DNA from: Candidatus Rhodoferax bjergmarkensis
GTDB lineage: Bacteria > Pseudomonadota > Gammaproteobacteria > Burkholderiales > Burkholderiaceae_C
Length of the DNA: 64,000 nt
Direction: 5' to 3'
Assembly (NCBI GenBank): GCA_016708345.1
Contig: JADJFX010000036.1
Span: 1 to 64,000 of the forward strand
The position numbers were made by a program, and so were the translations under genes. Below, one piece after another: positions 1 to 8,868 of the stretch. The notes beneath the pieces were generated by a model, which was not told the origin of the DNA, made no database searches, and saw only the letters and a program-made list of their open reading frames with translations. Within the stretch, counting starts at the first letter, position 1, and each line of letters opens with the position of its first letter.

Positions 1-1245
1 AAGCCTATGCCAATTTGCGCCAGCGCAATCAATTTGCCACGCTGACCAACATCGGTCTGGCCGCGCTGCTGTGGTGGCTGGCACAGGGGAAATCGCTATG
101 GCCAGCGCGCCCGCCCGGCAGCAGGGCAAGCCAGCGTCAAAACCGGCCAGCTGCCATGGGTTTGGGGCGGGGTGGCGGTGCTTTTGGCCATGGGCAACGC
201 CGCCTCGTCGTCCCGCACCGGGCTGCTGCAACTGTTCATGCTGATGTTCATGGTCTGGTGGTGGAGTGGCAAGCAGGGCGCTGGGCAAGCGCGTGGGGTG
301 CGCGGTGTTTTGCTGGCCGCCGCACTGGCTTACGTGGTGGCGGTCATTGCGCTGCCCCGCTTGGCCGGGCTGGACCCTAACGCCACCGGTATGCTGGCGC
401 GTTTGCAGGCGGGCGACCCGGCCTGTGCCAGCCGCCTCACGCTGTGGGGCAATGTGCTGCATTTGATTGCGCAAAAGCCCTGGCTGGGCTGGGGTTGGGG
501 CAACCTGGACTATGCCCATTTCATCACCCTGTACCCCGGGGCGCGGTTTTGCGACATCTTGGACAACGCGCACAACCTGCCGCTGCATCTGGCGGTGGAG
601 CTGGGCTTGCCGGTGGCCTTGCTGGTTTGTGGCGTGGGGCTGTGGCTGGTGTGGCGCGCGCAGCCTTGGCGGGAGGCTGACCCCACGCGGCAATTGGCTT
701 GGTCTGTGCTGGCCGTGATTTTGCTGCACAGCTTGCTGGAATACCCGCTGTGGTACGGGCCGTTTCAGATGGCGTTTGGTTTGAGCGTGTGGATGCTGTG
801 GAGAGCAGACGCGTCAAGATCCAAAAATACAGATGCTTTTAGGCCTGTAGCGCCCATTCTGTTTGCGCAAGCAGCTATATTTTTAATAGCGTTTATTGCC
901 TATGCCGCTTGGGACTACCACCGCATCAGCCAGATTTACCTGGCCCAGAACAGGCGCGCTGCGGCCTACCAGGACAATACGCTGGAGAAAATTCAAGGCT
1001 CATGGCTGTTCAAAAACCAGGTGCGCTTTGCCGAACTCACCACCACGAGCTTAACCCCCGCCAATGCAGCGCACGTGAACAGCCTGGCCAAGGATGTGCT
1101 GCATTTTTCACCCGAAGGCCGCGTGATTGAGAAACTGGTCGAGAGCGCCGTGATGCTGGGGCGCGATGACGAGGCGCTGTTCTATCTGGTGCGCTACCGG
1201 GCGGCTTTTCCTGACAGCCATGCGCGCTGGGCGGCGAAAAAATAG
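1..1245 (+). CDS. O-antigen ligase / PglL-type O-oligosaccharyltransferase, 5'-partial, frameshifted
   Basis: C-terminal part of a polytopic inner-membrane protein of the Wzy/WaaL/PglL superfamily, which transfers lipid-linked glycans to proteins or lipid A. The beginning lies outside the window. From base 3 the frame reads AYANLRQRNQFATLTNIGL, a typical periplasmic-loop motif of PglL-like ligases. After about base 90-125 the homology continues one frame over (QLPWVWGGVAVLLAMGNAAS, then SSRTGLLQL). The switch implies one extra base (or two missing) in the GC-rich stretch near 100-125. Several hydrophobic helices follow, and the soluble C-terminal domain ends at 1245. A copy of the dispersed repeat lies in frame at 846-890 and encodes a hydrophobic AQAAIFLIAFIA stretch. 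Family is confident; the substrate is unknown. The frameshift may be mutation or sequencing error. Confidence 0.75.
846..890 (-). repeat. Dispersed repeat copy 1 (inside CDS)
   Basis: Read on the minus strand: GCTATT, spacer, ATAGCTGCTTGCGCA, about 9 bases, then GCGCTACAGG. It shares the core and arm order with the other copies in this window. It lies in frame within the ligase gene and encodes a hydrophobic segment. Confidence 0.7.
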
Positions 1246-1510
1246 CGATTCACGGTTCTTGGCGCGGCCGTTGACCTCAACCAAAGGGTGTCATGTCGCG
1301 GTATTGCCTCCATTTTGGCCAGTCGCCCAGCAGCGCCCTTGCTCATTGGCCGAGCGGATCAGGCAGGAAAAGTCGGCACTGCCAAATTCGCCCGGCGTGG
1401 GCGACGCAGTTTCAAGGTAACGCTTGAGCATCTTGTGAGGACAGGCACCGGCGGCATGGTGGCGGCGCGTAGCAACATCTGATGGCCGCCAATGGCCCCC
1501 AAAAAACTGT
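1246..1510. other. Intergenic stretch without recognisable gene
   Basis: Between the converging ligase and PEP-CTERM genes. Short open frames exist on both strands, but none shows a recognisable domain or a good ribosome binding site. No clear hairpin terminator was seen. Confidence 0.4.
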
Positions 1511-2284
1511 TTAAACAGGCAAAGAACCCAGCGAACGAGCGCGGCGACGGCTCAGCGCACCCACCGCGCCCAGCCCCAGCAACAACATCATGTAGGTTTC
1601 TGGTTCTGGCACCGGTGCCAGCAAAACATCGCCGGGGTGTACGGCCATTGCGAGATACAGATTCTCTATCGGGCTAACACTTTGGTTGCCATAGGTATTG
1701 AATTGCCACGCATAACCTGAAAAGTACGATGAATCGAGCCAGAACACATAGGGAAAGAAATTCTTAAAACTACCCGTGTTGGTTAACCCCCAATCTGCTT
1801 GCTCTGCTCCACTTCCGCTGGCGTTGGTGTAGCGAGCCTTGTTGCCCAAGGTGTCAAAAAACAAGCTGGCCATTTCGCTGGAAGATGCCGCAGGGTTGAA
1901 GCCACAGTTGGTGGCATTGCAGTCCAACTGGCTCATGGTGGGCAAACGCCAATTGCTGAGGGTGCCCATGCTGGTGCTCAAGTTGGCGGCCCAGCTTGTC
2001 GCTTCAGACCAAGTCATCGTCCCGTTGCCATTTGCAGTGGGATTGGCATAGGCATCACGCAGCCACGTAACACCCAACTTCGTGTCATACAGGTAGATGG
2101 CGCTGCTGTCGGTGGCGGCCACCGCATGGCGGTTGATGTCCCGGCCCAGCAGGGTGTACTCCCAGGTGCCTTGGCCCGTTATGCCTGCGGCGTGCGCTGG
2201 CAGCGCGCAAACCAGTGACAAACTGAGCGCGGTCGCGGCCGTGCCGATGATGGTTTTGAATTGCATGGAAGTTACTTTATTCAA
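1511..2284 (-). CDS. PEP-CTERM sorting domain protein with DUF1566-like domain
   Basis: 257-residue exported protein. The N-terminus is a signal peptide (hydrophobic TALSLSLVCALPAHA, cleavage after AHA). The middle has the DUF1566/Lcl pattern: LYDTKLGVTWLRDA, then TWSEATSWAANL and NWRLPTMSQLDC. The C-terminus is a textbook PEP-CTERM tail: VPEPETYMMLLLGLG followed by an RRR cluster. Such proteins are thought to be recognised by the exosortase/archaeosortase system and released or anchored at the envelope, often alongside exopolysaccharide. No exosortase gene is in this window. An alternative start at the second Met (MQFKTI) is possible. Function of the mature protein is unknown. Confidence 0.88.
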   Translation of the reverse strand: MNKVTSMQFKTIIGTAATALSLSLVCALPAHAAGITGQGTWEYTLLGRDINRHAVAATDSSAIYLYDTKLGVTWLRDAYANPTANGNGTMTWSEATSWAANLSTSMGTLSNWRLPTMSQLDCNATNCGFNPAASSSEMASLFFDTLGNKARYTNASGSGAEQADWGLTNTGSFKNFFPYVFWLDSSYFSGYAWQFNTYGNQSVSPIENLYLAMAVHPGDVLLAPVPEPETYMMLLLGLGAVGALSRRRARSLGSLPV

Positions 2285-2437
2285 TGGTTATTGTGATTTG
2301 CACAGCGAGGCAGCCTTGCGCCAGCAGCCCGTTGTGGAACTGCATTATCTGGGATTTCTGAGACTAGGCAAAAGTGCATTTCGACTATTGCGCCGTTGAT
2401 TTCACCCTTTAGCAAGCCCACACTTGCTACAAATTTG

Positions 2438-2490
2438 TGAGCTACTTGCGCAAGCAGGACGTGCGGAAATGGTATTTTTTATGGCGATTT
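2438..2490 (+). repeat. Dispersed repeat copy 9 (degenerate)
   Basis: Reads GAGCTACTTGCGCA, 8 bases, CGTGCGGAAATGGTATTTTT. It aligns with the copy at 19636-19690 over the core and the right arm, with several substitutions. Confidence 0.5.
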
Positions 2491-2926
2491 TCGGGAGAGG
2501 GATGCTTGACCAGGACACAGCATGGGCTGGCACTCCTGGCACCGACACTGGCCCTGTGCAGTGAGTGCAGGGCTGCTGCACAGCAGATCAAGGTTCTGCG
2601 CCAGCAGCTGCATCGGGCCGCTCGGTAGTGTGGTTTGCGCATGGGCTTGGCATTTGGCATTTGGCATTTGGCAATGACCAGGTGCAAATCCTGCTATTTG
2701 CGCTGCGATTCGGAAAATTTTTCTGATGGATTTTGGGGTAATGTTGCCCCGAAGGCAGTGCGCCAAGCAAGCCAACTGAGGTCACTGCAAATAAATAGTC
2801 TAAGAGTCGATGGACCAGAAGTACAACGCTTTACTAGACAAGTGTTACTACTTTATACATGGCTAAAAGCCAGGCAGATAATGGCGCTGAGGGAAATTGG
2901 TGGTCTTCAAGTTTTGCAAATACGAA

Positions 2927-2968
2927 CACATGTACACATGTTTTGCAGCCAATCCAGTTTGGGCTGCA
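2927..2968. promoter_or_regulatory. Candidate operator upstream of the phasin
   Basis: Two nearby symmetric elements precede the phasin by about 90-130 bases. ACATGT occurs twice around 2930-2941, and TGCAGCC (2944-2950) is inverted as GGCTGCA (2962-2968), flanked by TTTTGCA and TGCAAAA. Phasin genes are commonly controlled by PhaR, which in some bacteria binds TGC-rich dyads. That PhaR binds here is only inference. Confidence 0.3.
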
Positions 2969-3059
2969 GGTTGATGCAAAAATGAGTTCGCCGATCCTTC
3001 TCATCAGGAGAATCATCTCCCGATGAACTTTTTTAAATCTATTTATCCCGAGGATCAAC

Positions 3060-3662
3060 ATGGTCACCAAAAGCAAAAAAACACCAGCCCCCTCCGCAGC
3101 CAAAGCACCACTGGCAGCAGCCAAAAAAACACTTGCAGTGAAAGACAAGAAAGCGCCAAAAGCGGCCCGGCGGTCTACCGCTGTTGAAAAGGCGGCGGCA
3201 CTTGAAAAAGCTGCCAAAAAAGCAACCGCCAAAGGTCGCAAGGGAGCCAGCAAGGTCGTGCACATGACGCACGACGCCGCGTTCAAGCTGCTTGACTCCC
3301 AGCGCGCGATCTGGCTGGCCGGTCTGGGTGCTTTGGCCAAAGCCAATGCAACTGCAGGCACCAAAGGTGAACAGGCCTTTGAGGCGCTGGTCAGCATGGG
3401 TGCCTCGTTTGAAGCCAGCGCGCGTGGTGCGATAGACAACGGCACCGAACGCCTGAAAAACGGTGTGGATGGCGCAACCACGGCACTGGACCAAGGCATC
3501 GACAACGTCGGCTTGTCACTGGACACCCTGGTGGAGCAGGCGCTCGATCGCCTGGGATTTCCCAAGAGCGATGCGTTCAATCAGCTCTTTGAGCGATTGA
3601 CTGATTTGTCCAAAGCCCTTGAAGCCAAAGTGCGCGGAAATTTGCCTGGCAATCATTCCTGA
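3060..3662 (+). CDS. Phasin-family polyhydroxyalkanoate granule protein
   Basis: 200 residues. Residues 1-65 are a Lys/Ala/Pro-rich basic tail (repeated KKTPAPSAAKAP- and AAKK-type stretches) resembling histone-like DNA-binding tails. Residues about 70-190 form the phasin domain of the PhaF/PhaI type (SQRAIWLAGLGALAKA, then EQAFEALVSMGASFE), predicted long amphipathic helix. Such proteins coat PHA granules and, when a basic tail is present, can tether granules to the nucleoid. Here the basic region is N-terminal, whereas in PhaF it is C-terminal. The start has an upstream GAGGA ribosome site. It stands alone on this strand, with a possible terminator just downstream. Confidence 0.85.
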   Translation: MVTKSKKTPAPSAAKAPLAAAKKTLAVKDKKAPKAARRSTAVEKAAALEKAAKKATAKGRKGASKVVHMTHDAAFKLLDSQRAIWLAGLGALAKANATAGTKGEQAFEALVSMGASFEASARGAIDNGTERLKNGVDGATTALDQGIDNVGLSLDTLVEQALDRLGFPKSDAFNQLFERLTDLSKALEAKVRGNLPGNHS

Positions 3663-3677
3663 GCGTCAAAAGTGAGC

Positions 3678-3704
3678 CTGCCGCAGTGATGCAAGCTGCG
3701 GCAG
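3678..3704 (+). terminator. Hairpin after the phasin gene
   Basis: Perfect 9-bp inverted repeat CTGCCGCAG / CTGCGGCAG with a 9-base loop, 16 bases past the phasin stop. There is no strong T tract, so it may be an imperfect terminator or an mRNA-stabilising hairpin. Confidence 0.5.
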
Positions 3705-3787
3705 CAGCGTGACTTTGCCCTTGCGGCTGGCGCGGCCATTGGCGGGATAATTGCGCCTTTTCAGCACCCCTGCCCCAGCCGCCACCC

Positions 3788-5512
3788 ATGTCCAAATCCA
3801 GTCCTAGCAAAAAATCTCTCCCGGTACCCAACGCCAGCCAGATCGACGCCGTGCGGCGCTTGGTGGACAGTGGCGACTTTTTGCAGGCACGCCAGCGACT
3901 GGCGGCCATGCGCAAAGCCTTTCCCAGCTTCAAACCGCTGCTGGGGCTGGCTTGGGAAGTTGAGGACCGTGGTGGTGCGCCGCTGATCGCTTGCGCCCGG
4001 GCGTACGAGTGGCACCTGGCTGCGCCCAACAGCCGCGCGGCCATTGAGGCGCTGTGCGACAGCGCCCGGGCGGGCGGCCTGGCGGCTGTTTATGCCAGCA
4101 CGCTGCAACGCTTGTCGGCCTTGGATGGTCAGGAAGACTTTGTGCTTCCTTCAACCATCGAATCGGCGCTGGGAACCTTGACCCTGGCGCAGGCCGAAGC
4201 GATTGATTTATCGCGCATGCACGTCGCCGATGACAACCCGTCTGCATCCCTGGCCGTACTGCAGGGCGTGGACCACCCCAGCGCGCGCAACAACATCGCG
4301 ATTGCACTGTTCACCAGCGGTGATGTTGAACAGGCTCGCAGGGTGATTGAGTCCAACTGGCAGGCCAGTCCGGACAACCTGTTTGCCTTGGACAACGCCG
4401 TGCGCTGGCGCTGCTGGTTCGAGGGCTTGGATCGCTGCAGGGGTTTTGCGGCCCCTTTGAAAACCACCCAGCCGCGCCGCCCAGAAGATGCCATTGCCCA
4501 AGTGGCTGCCTTGCGTTTCTTGGGCGAAGAGAAAGCCGCGCTGCAGGCGTGGGAGTCCGCAAACAGTTCATTTTCTTGGCGTGATTACAGCAACGATTCG
4601 CGCACGATGTTCAATAATTTGAGGACAACATCTGCAGCCTTGCCCGGCAGCAGCCGTACGTGGTTCCCCGGTCCATGGCTAAAAGCCGCAACCGACCTAG
4701 GGCGATCACATAGCGGCATCAGTGACACGCGTTGGGAGCAACAGTGGCAGGCCTTGCTTGACACTTGTGACGCGCATGGAGACTACCTGATGTGTGCCGT
4801 CGATTTTGGCGACGATGCTTCCCGCATGCTGGCCCTGTCGGTGCTCAAACAACGGGCCAGACGTCATGACCGCGTGGCAGTTAGTAGCCTGACAGCCCTG
4901 CTTACACATCCCAGTGGGCCAGACTCGGCGCGCATGGAGCTCTTGAATTGGTTGATTGAGGAGGGATTGCGTGACCGCAAAGAGCCGGCCGATGTCTGGC
5001 TTGGCGGAGAACTTCGCCCGATCCGTTCACATGGTTTTCGCATCAGCGATAAGCAGCACCCCAGCCCGTTCCCCCCTCAAGGCGTGGCTTTGAACGAACG
5101 CATCCATGCGGCAATTGGCGCGCACAATTTACCTCTGGCGCTGGATCTGGCGCAACAGTTGCACCAGATGTACCCAGATCAGCCGCTCACATTGACCAAC
5201 ATGGCCGCGATCATGGAAGGACTCGGAAGACCGCTGGCCGAAGTTGCCGATCTTTTTCGCCGGGCTTTTGCCCTCGCGCCGGACGACTTGTTTGCCCGCT
5301 GCGGCCTGGCGCGCTGCTTTGCCAAAGAGGGAGACATCGACAAAGCACGCACTTTATTGGACGGCATACTTGAGCGCGAAGAGTTTCATCGCAGCGAATA
5401 CCGAAGCTTGCTGATGGCACAGCGTGCAATTGCCGTGGCCACTGGCGACCATCAATCGGTGCTGGCCGTGGACCAGTCGCTGGTCGATATCGAGCAATCA
5501 CCCAAAGACTGA
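3788..5512 (+). CDS. TPR-repeat protein of unknown function
   Basis: 574 residues, cytoplasmic: no signal peptide or membrane segment. The N-terminal part (DAVRRLVDSGDFLQARQRLA) and the region about 425-550 (ALDLAQQLHQMYP, ATLFRRAFALAPDD-like repeats, KARTLLDGILEREE) have the helical-hairpin spacing of tetratricopeptide repeats. The middle shows no recognisable domain. TPR proteins are usually protein-protein scaffolds. It is convergent with the signalling operon that ends at 5651 and shares no operon with the phasin. No specific function can be assigned. Confidence 0.7.
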   Translation: MSKSSPSKKSLPVPNASQIDAVRRLVDSGDFLQARQRLAAMRKAFPSFKPLLGLAWEVEDRGGAPLIACARAYEWHLAAPNSRAAIEALCDSARAGGLAAVYASTLQRLSALDGQEDFVLPSTIESALGTLTLAQAEAIDLSRMHVADDNPSASLAVLQGVDHPSARNNIAIALFTSGDVEQARRVIESNWQASPDNLFALDNAVRWRCWFEGLDRCRGFAAPLKTTQPRRPEDAIAQVAALRFLGEEKAALQAWESANSSFSWRDYSNDSRTMFNNLRTTSAALPGSSRTWFPGPWLKAATDLGRSHSGISDTRWEQQWQALLDTCDAHGDYLMCAVDFGDDASRMLALSVLKQRARRHDRVAVSSLTALLTHPSGPDSARMELLNWLIEEGLRDRKEPADVWLGGELRPIRSHGFRISDKQHPSPFPPQGVALNERIHAAIGAHNLPLALDLAQQLHQMYPDQPLTLTNMAAIMEGLGRPLAEVADLFRRAFALAPDDLFARCGLARCFAKEGDIDKARTLLDGILEREEFHRSEYRSLLMAQRAIAVATGDHQSVLAVDQSLVDIEQSPKD

Positions 5513-5566
5513 GCCGGCAGGCATTAAAGATTGAGCTGTCGGATTCTTATGCATCAAATTGGCCAT

Positions 5567-5612
5567 TTGCGCATACAGAACGTGCGCAAGCAGCTATATT
5601 ATTAATAGCAAC
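5567..5612 (-). repeat. Dispersed repeat copy 2
   Basis: On the minus strand: GCTATTAATATAGCTGCTTGCGCA, 10 bases, TGCGCAAATGG. It lies between two converging genes, where its GCTAT/ATAGC arms could form a hairpin. Confidence 0.75.
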
Positions 5613-5650
5613 CCAAGGGTTTTGGCTTCAATCCGAAGCAAGAAATCAAA

Positions 5651-8071
5651 CTACTTGATACACACTGAGCGCACCATTTTGAGGTCGGTCAAGCCCATCA
5701 TGATTTTTTCCATGCCGTCCATCTTCAGGGTGCGCATGCCGCCCTCGACGGACGCGGCAAAGATTTCTGACACGCGGGCACGCTCTTGAATCAGGCGTTT
5801 GATGTCCTCGTCGGCAATCAAGAGCTCATGCAAACCAACCCGGCCTTTGTAGCCGGTCTGGTTGCATTTTTCACAGCCGACATGCCGGAAAAAATGAAGG
5901 CGGCCATCTTCACCATAGGTGTCAACCCAGCTGTCCAGCAGCTTTTGGGTTTCGCCTTCGTAGTCGGCCTTCCAGGCTTTGGAGTGACGCAACTCCTCCG
6001 AGTACTCGGCCAAAAATTTCTTCAACTCTGAACCGTTTGGTACGTACGATTCTTTGCAGTCGCACAGCTTCTTGGCCAAACGCTGGGCCAGAATGCCCAA
6101 CAAGGCATCGGCAAAATTGAAGGGGTCCATGCCCATGTCCAGCAAACGGGTAATGGACTCGGGGGCTGAATTGGTGTGCAGGGTGGAGAACACCAAGTGG
6201 CCGGTGAGAGAGGCCTCAACCCCCATTGAAACGGTTTCTTTGTCGCGCGACTCGCCCACCATGATGATGTCCGGGTCAGCCCGCAAAAATGCGCGCATGA
6301 CCAGCGCAAAGTCAATGCCCGCCTTGCGGTTGATCTGCACCTGACGCAAGCCTTTTTGCGTAATTTCAACCGGGTCTTCGGCGGTCCAGATTTTGGTGTC
6401 TGGCGTGTTCAGGTGTTTAAGAATGGAATGCAGCGTGGTGGTTTTACCGGAGCCGGTAGGGCCACACACGTAAAACAGGCCGTAAGGTTTTTCAATGGTG
6501 CGAATGACGCGTTCTTTGTTGTGTTCGGTCAAGCCAAGTTTGTCCAGCGGAATTGGCTCACCGGCGGCCAAAATACGCATGACCACATCTTCCACGCCCC
6601 CGGCCGACGGAATGGTGGCCACCCGCAGCTCAATGTCGAGCGGACCGTATTTTTTGAACTTGATTTTGCCGTCCTGTGGCTTGCGGCGCTCTGAAATATC
6701 AAGGTCACACATGATTTTGAGCCGTGTGACAAAGGCTTGGCGAAGATGTGCGGGAACCTCGATATACGGCTGCAGGGTGCCATCTATGCGAAAGCGAATG
6801 CCGGTTTTGAGTTTGCCCGGCAAGGGTTCAATGTGGATGTCGGACACCTTTTGGTTGTAGGCGTCGATGATGACTTTGTTGACGAGCTTGACCAGTTCGT
6901 TGTCTGCGGCGGCCGACTCCAGCGAATCATCGTTCGCTCCATCGTCGATCGGAGCGCCGTCCATATCAGCCAGCAGGTCGTCAATAGAGCCGCTTTCGGG
7001 TCCGGCACCGAATATCTGCCCCAGCGTATCCTTGAATTCGACTTGGGTGGTGACGCGGTAGGAAAACCGGGTGATGCGCGGAAACACTTGCGGAACCACC
7101 CGCGAGCCGCTGACAGCCTCTGGGTCAACACACATGATGACCAAGCCTTCGGGCGACTCTTCCAGCGGAATCCAGCCCTGCTCTTCAATGAATTCGCGTT
7201 TCAAGGGGCCATGCAGCACTTCTGAGCGAATTCGTCCGGCATTGAAGGGTTCGTAGGGCACCCGGAAGAACTTGGCAAGCGAAGGCCCAATCTGCGCCGG
7301 GCGCAATTTGTAGTGCGCCAGCAAGACCTGCTCAACCGATTTGTCTTCATTGCCCGCTTCTTCAAGGCACTGGGCAAGTTCTTGCTCGGACATCAGGCCA
7401 TCAGCAACCAAACCATCGTATTTGGTAGCCCGGCGCCGGGCGCTTTCTTCGGCCTTTTGTACTCGCTGGCGAATGGCATTGGCAAGCGTTTTGCACAGCT
7501 GCGTAACCCCTTCCACCTCAAGATCACCAAAGGGCTGATTTCCTTTGTTGTTGATGACTTGCAGTACGCCATGGAGGATGTTGCCTTCCAGAATGGGGGC
7601 CACCAGCATCTGACGGGTTCGGTAGCCGGAGCGCTTGTCAACTTCCTTCAAAAAGGTCAGGGATGGGTGGATTTGCTTGAGCGCTTCATCGTCGTAGACA
7701 TCAGGCAAGTTGAGCAATTGCCGGCTGAAGGCAACGTAGCCGGCAATGCTTTGGGGAGAGATAGGCAGCTTGAGGTCACGGCTGCTGTTGAGCCCGGTTT
7801 TGACCTTTGAAATAATGGCAGTTTGATCTTCAGTGACGGCGTAGAGTGTCAAGCGGTCGGCATTGAACAGCTTGCAGATATCTTGACTGGCCTCAAGCAT
7901 GATTTGCTCAAGGTTGTCCGTTTCATGAATCCGGGAGGTGACCTGCTGCAACTGCTTGTAAAAAAGCAACTCAAAGGTCACCCCGCGCTTTTCAGTCGGC
8001 AGCTTTTGTGATTCAAAAAAGGCTTGCTCAGAGTTTTTGTCAAGACTGGCGGGCTTCACCGCGGCATTCAT
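5651..8071 (-). CDS. GAF-domain GspE/PulE/PilB-family secretion ATPase
   Basis: 806 residues, longer than usual GspE/PilB (about 500-570) because of an N-terminal GAF domain (about residues 45-205), a typical ligand- or cyclic-nucleotide-binding module. Then come a T2SSE N-terminal-like domain (about 240-350) and the hexameric ATPase core: Walker A GPTGSGKTTTLHS near residue 540, Asp/His boxes (TAEDPVEI, FLRADPDIIMVGESRD, HLVFSTLHTN). The C-terminal metal-binding insert has a CxC pair (KLCDCKES) rather than the usual CxxC, plus CEKC. Walker B reads GESRD where most members have GEIRD. The ATG overlaps the upstream phosphodiesterase stop by 4 bases, so it is co-translated with a cAMP module. 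It probably powers a type IV pilus or secretion assembly, but no pilin or platform gene is nearby. Confidence 0.9.
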   Translation of the reverse strand: MNAAVKPASLDKNSEQAFFESQKLPTEKRGVTFELLFYKQLQQVTSRIHETDNLEQIMLEASQDICKLFNADRLTLYAVTEDQTAIISKVKTGLNSSRDLKLPISPQSIAGYVAFSRQLLNLPDVYDDEALKQIHPSLTFLKEVDKRSGYRTRQMLVAPILEGNILHGVLQVINNKGNQPFGDLEVEGVTQLCKTLANAIRQRVQKAEESARRRATKYDGLVADGLMSEQELAQCLEEAGNEDKSVEQVLLAHYKLRPAQIGPSLAKFFRVPYEPFNAGRIRSEVLHGPLKREFIEEQGWIPLEESPEGLVIMCVDPEAVSGSRVVPQVFPRITRFSYRVTTQVEFKDTLGQIFGAGPESGSIDDLLADMDGAPIDDGANDDSLESAAADNELVKLVNKVIIDAYNQKVSDIHIEPLPGKLKTGIRFRIDGTLQPYIEVPAHLRQAFVTRLKIMCDLDISERRKPQDGKIKFKKYGPLDIELRVATIPSAGGVEDVVMRILAAGEPIPLDKLGLTEHNKERVIRTIEKPYGLFYVCGPTGSGKTTTLHSILKHLNTPDTKIWTAEDPVEITQKGLRQVQINRKAGIDFALVMRAFLRADPDIIMVGESRDKETVSMGVEASLTGHLVFSTLHTNSAPESITRLLDMGMDPFNFADALLGILAQRLAKKLCDCKESYVPNGSELKKFLAEYSEELRHSKAWKADYEGETQKLLDSWVDTYGEDGRLHFFRHVGCEKCNQTGYKGRVGLHELLIADEDIKRLIQERARVSEIFAASVEGGMRTLKMDGMEKIMMGLTDLKMVRSVCIK

Positions 8072-8859
8072 AACTCAAACTCCTGTCCTGCCCGCAGCCA
8101 GCGAATATCGTGTGTCACGTTCGGCCCGTTGATGGATGTTTCGTCAAACCGCTGAATTTCCGCCATGATCAATTCGGTTTCCGCAGGTTTGGTGTGGGTA
8201 ATGTAGACGGGGTATTTCTTGCCCCTTGCAATGCAATCGAGTTCGTTGGCCAGCACGTGGGGCGAAAGATGAAGGCTTCTCTTGGCAAGGTCTTTTTCTC
8301 GGTTGCTGAAAGCTGTTTCAATCACCAGCATGGCCACATTCAGTTGATTGATTCGCGCCCAGAAGGCCGGGTTGCGCTCAGTGTCGCCGGTGAACACCCA
8401 GCACCCATTGCCCGCCGTGACGGCATAACCCACTGCAGGAACGGTGTGCACTGCAGGCAGTACCTCGATGATCTTGTCATGAAATTGAAGTGCTTGGCCC
8501 ACCACGATTTCGTGAAAAGTGATGAACGGGGCTTGAGGCGTTGGAATGCGGCTGAAATCTGGCCAGATGACGTCATTAAAAATATGCGTTTTCAAAGCCG
8601 CTATGGTTCCGGCCAACGCATGAATTTTCACCGGCGTCGTGCGCCTGGATGCAATGGCGTCCAGCATCAGTGGCAGCGCAGCCACATGGTCCAGATGCGA
8701 ATGGGTTAATAGAACGTGGTCAACGCGGCTCATCTCGTCCAGCGTTAAATCACCAACCCCGGTACCGGCATCGATCAGCACGTCTGCATCAATTAAAAAA
8801 GACGTGGTGCGGCATTCTTTGGAAATGGCACCCGAGCAACCCAGTACGCGTACTTTCAT
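8068..8859 (-). CDS. Metallo-beta-lactamase-fold 3',5'-cyclic-nucleotide phosphodiesterase
   Basis: 263 residues with the metal-binding motif THSHLDH (about 51-57), a following TGDTERNP, and a C-terminal ITHTKP. The opening VRVLGCSGAISKECRTTSFL fits class II cyclic-nucleotide phosphodiesterases rather than beta-lactamases. The enzyme should hydrolyse cAMP (possibly cGMP) in the cytoplasm. It lies 9 bases downstream of an adenylate cyclase and overlaps the GAF-ATPase by 4 bases, so synthesis and breakdown of the messenger are co-expressed. Substrate specificity is inferred from fold and context. Confidence 0.8.
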   Translation of the reverse strand: MKVRVLGCSGAISKECRTTSFLIDADVLIDAGTGVGDLTLDEMSRVDHVLLTHSHLDHVAALPLMLDAIASRRTTPVKIHALAGTIAALKTHIFNDVIWPDFSRIPTPQAPFITFHEIVVGQALQFHDKIIEVLPAVHTVPAVGYAVTAGNGCWVFTGDTERNPAFWARINQLNVAMLVIETAFSNREKDLAKRSLHLSPHVLANELDCIARGKKYPVYITHTKPAETELIMAEIQRFDETSINGPNVTHDIRWLRAGQEFEL

Positions 8860-8868
8860 AGCAAATCT

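Larger units (their letters stand above)
2285..3059. other. Long intergenic region before the phasin gene
   Basis: 775 bases without a convincing gene. It holds a degenerate dispersed repeat (2438-2490), a short tandem run of about four GGCATTT units near 2645-2673, and AT-richer sequence from about 2780 that should contain the phasin promoter and operator. Short open frames here are not supported by homology. Confidence 0.5.

Noticed and set aside
2437..2628. 63-residue open frame in the gap before the phasin
   Set aside because: It starts inside a degenerate repeat and has no homology or ribosome site.
2645..2673. Tandem GGCATTT units considered as a CRISPR or iteron
   Set aside because: Only about four units of 7 bases with no spacers and no replication genes; a small simple repeat.
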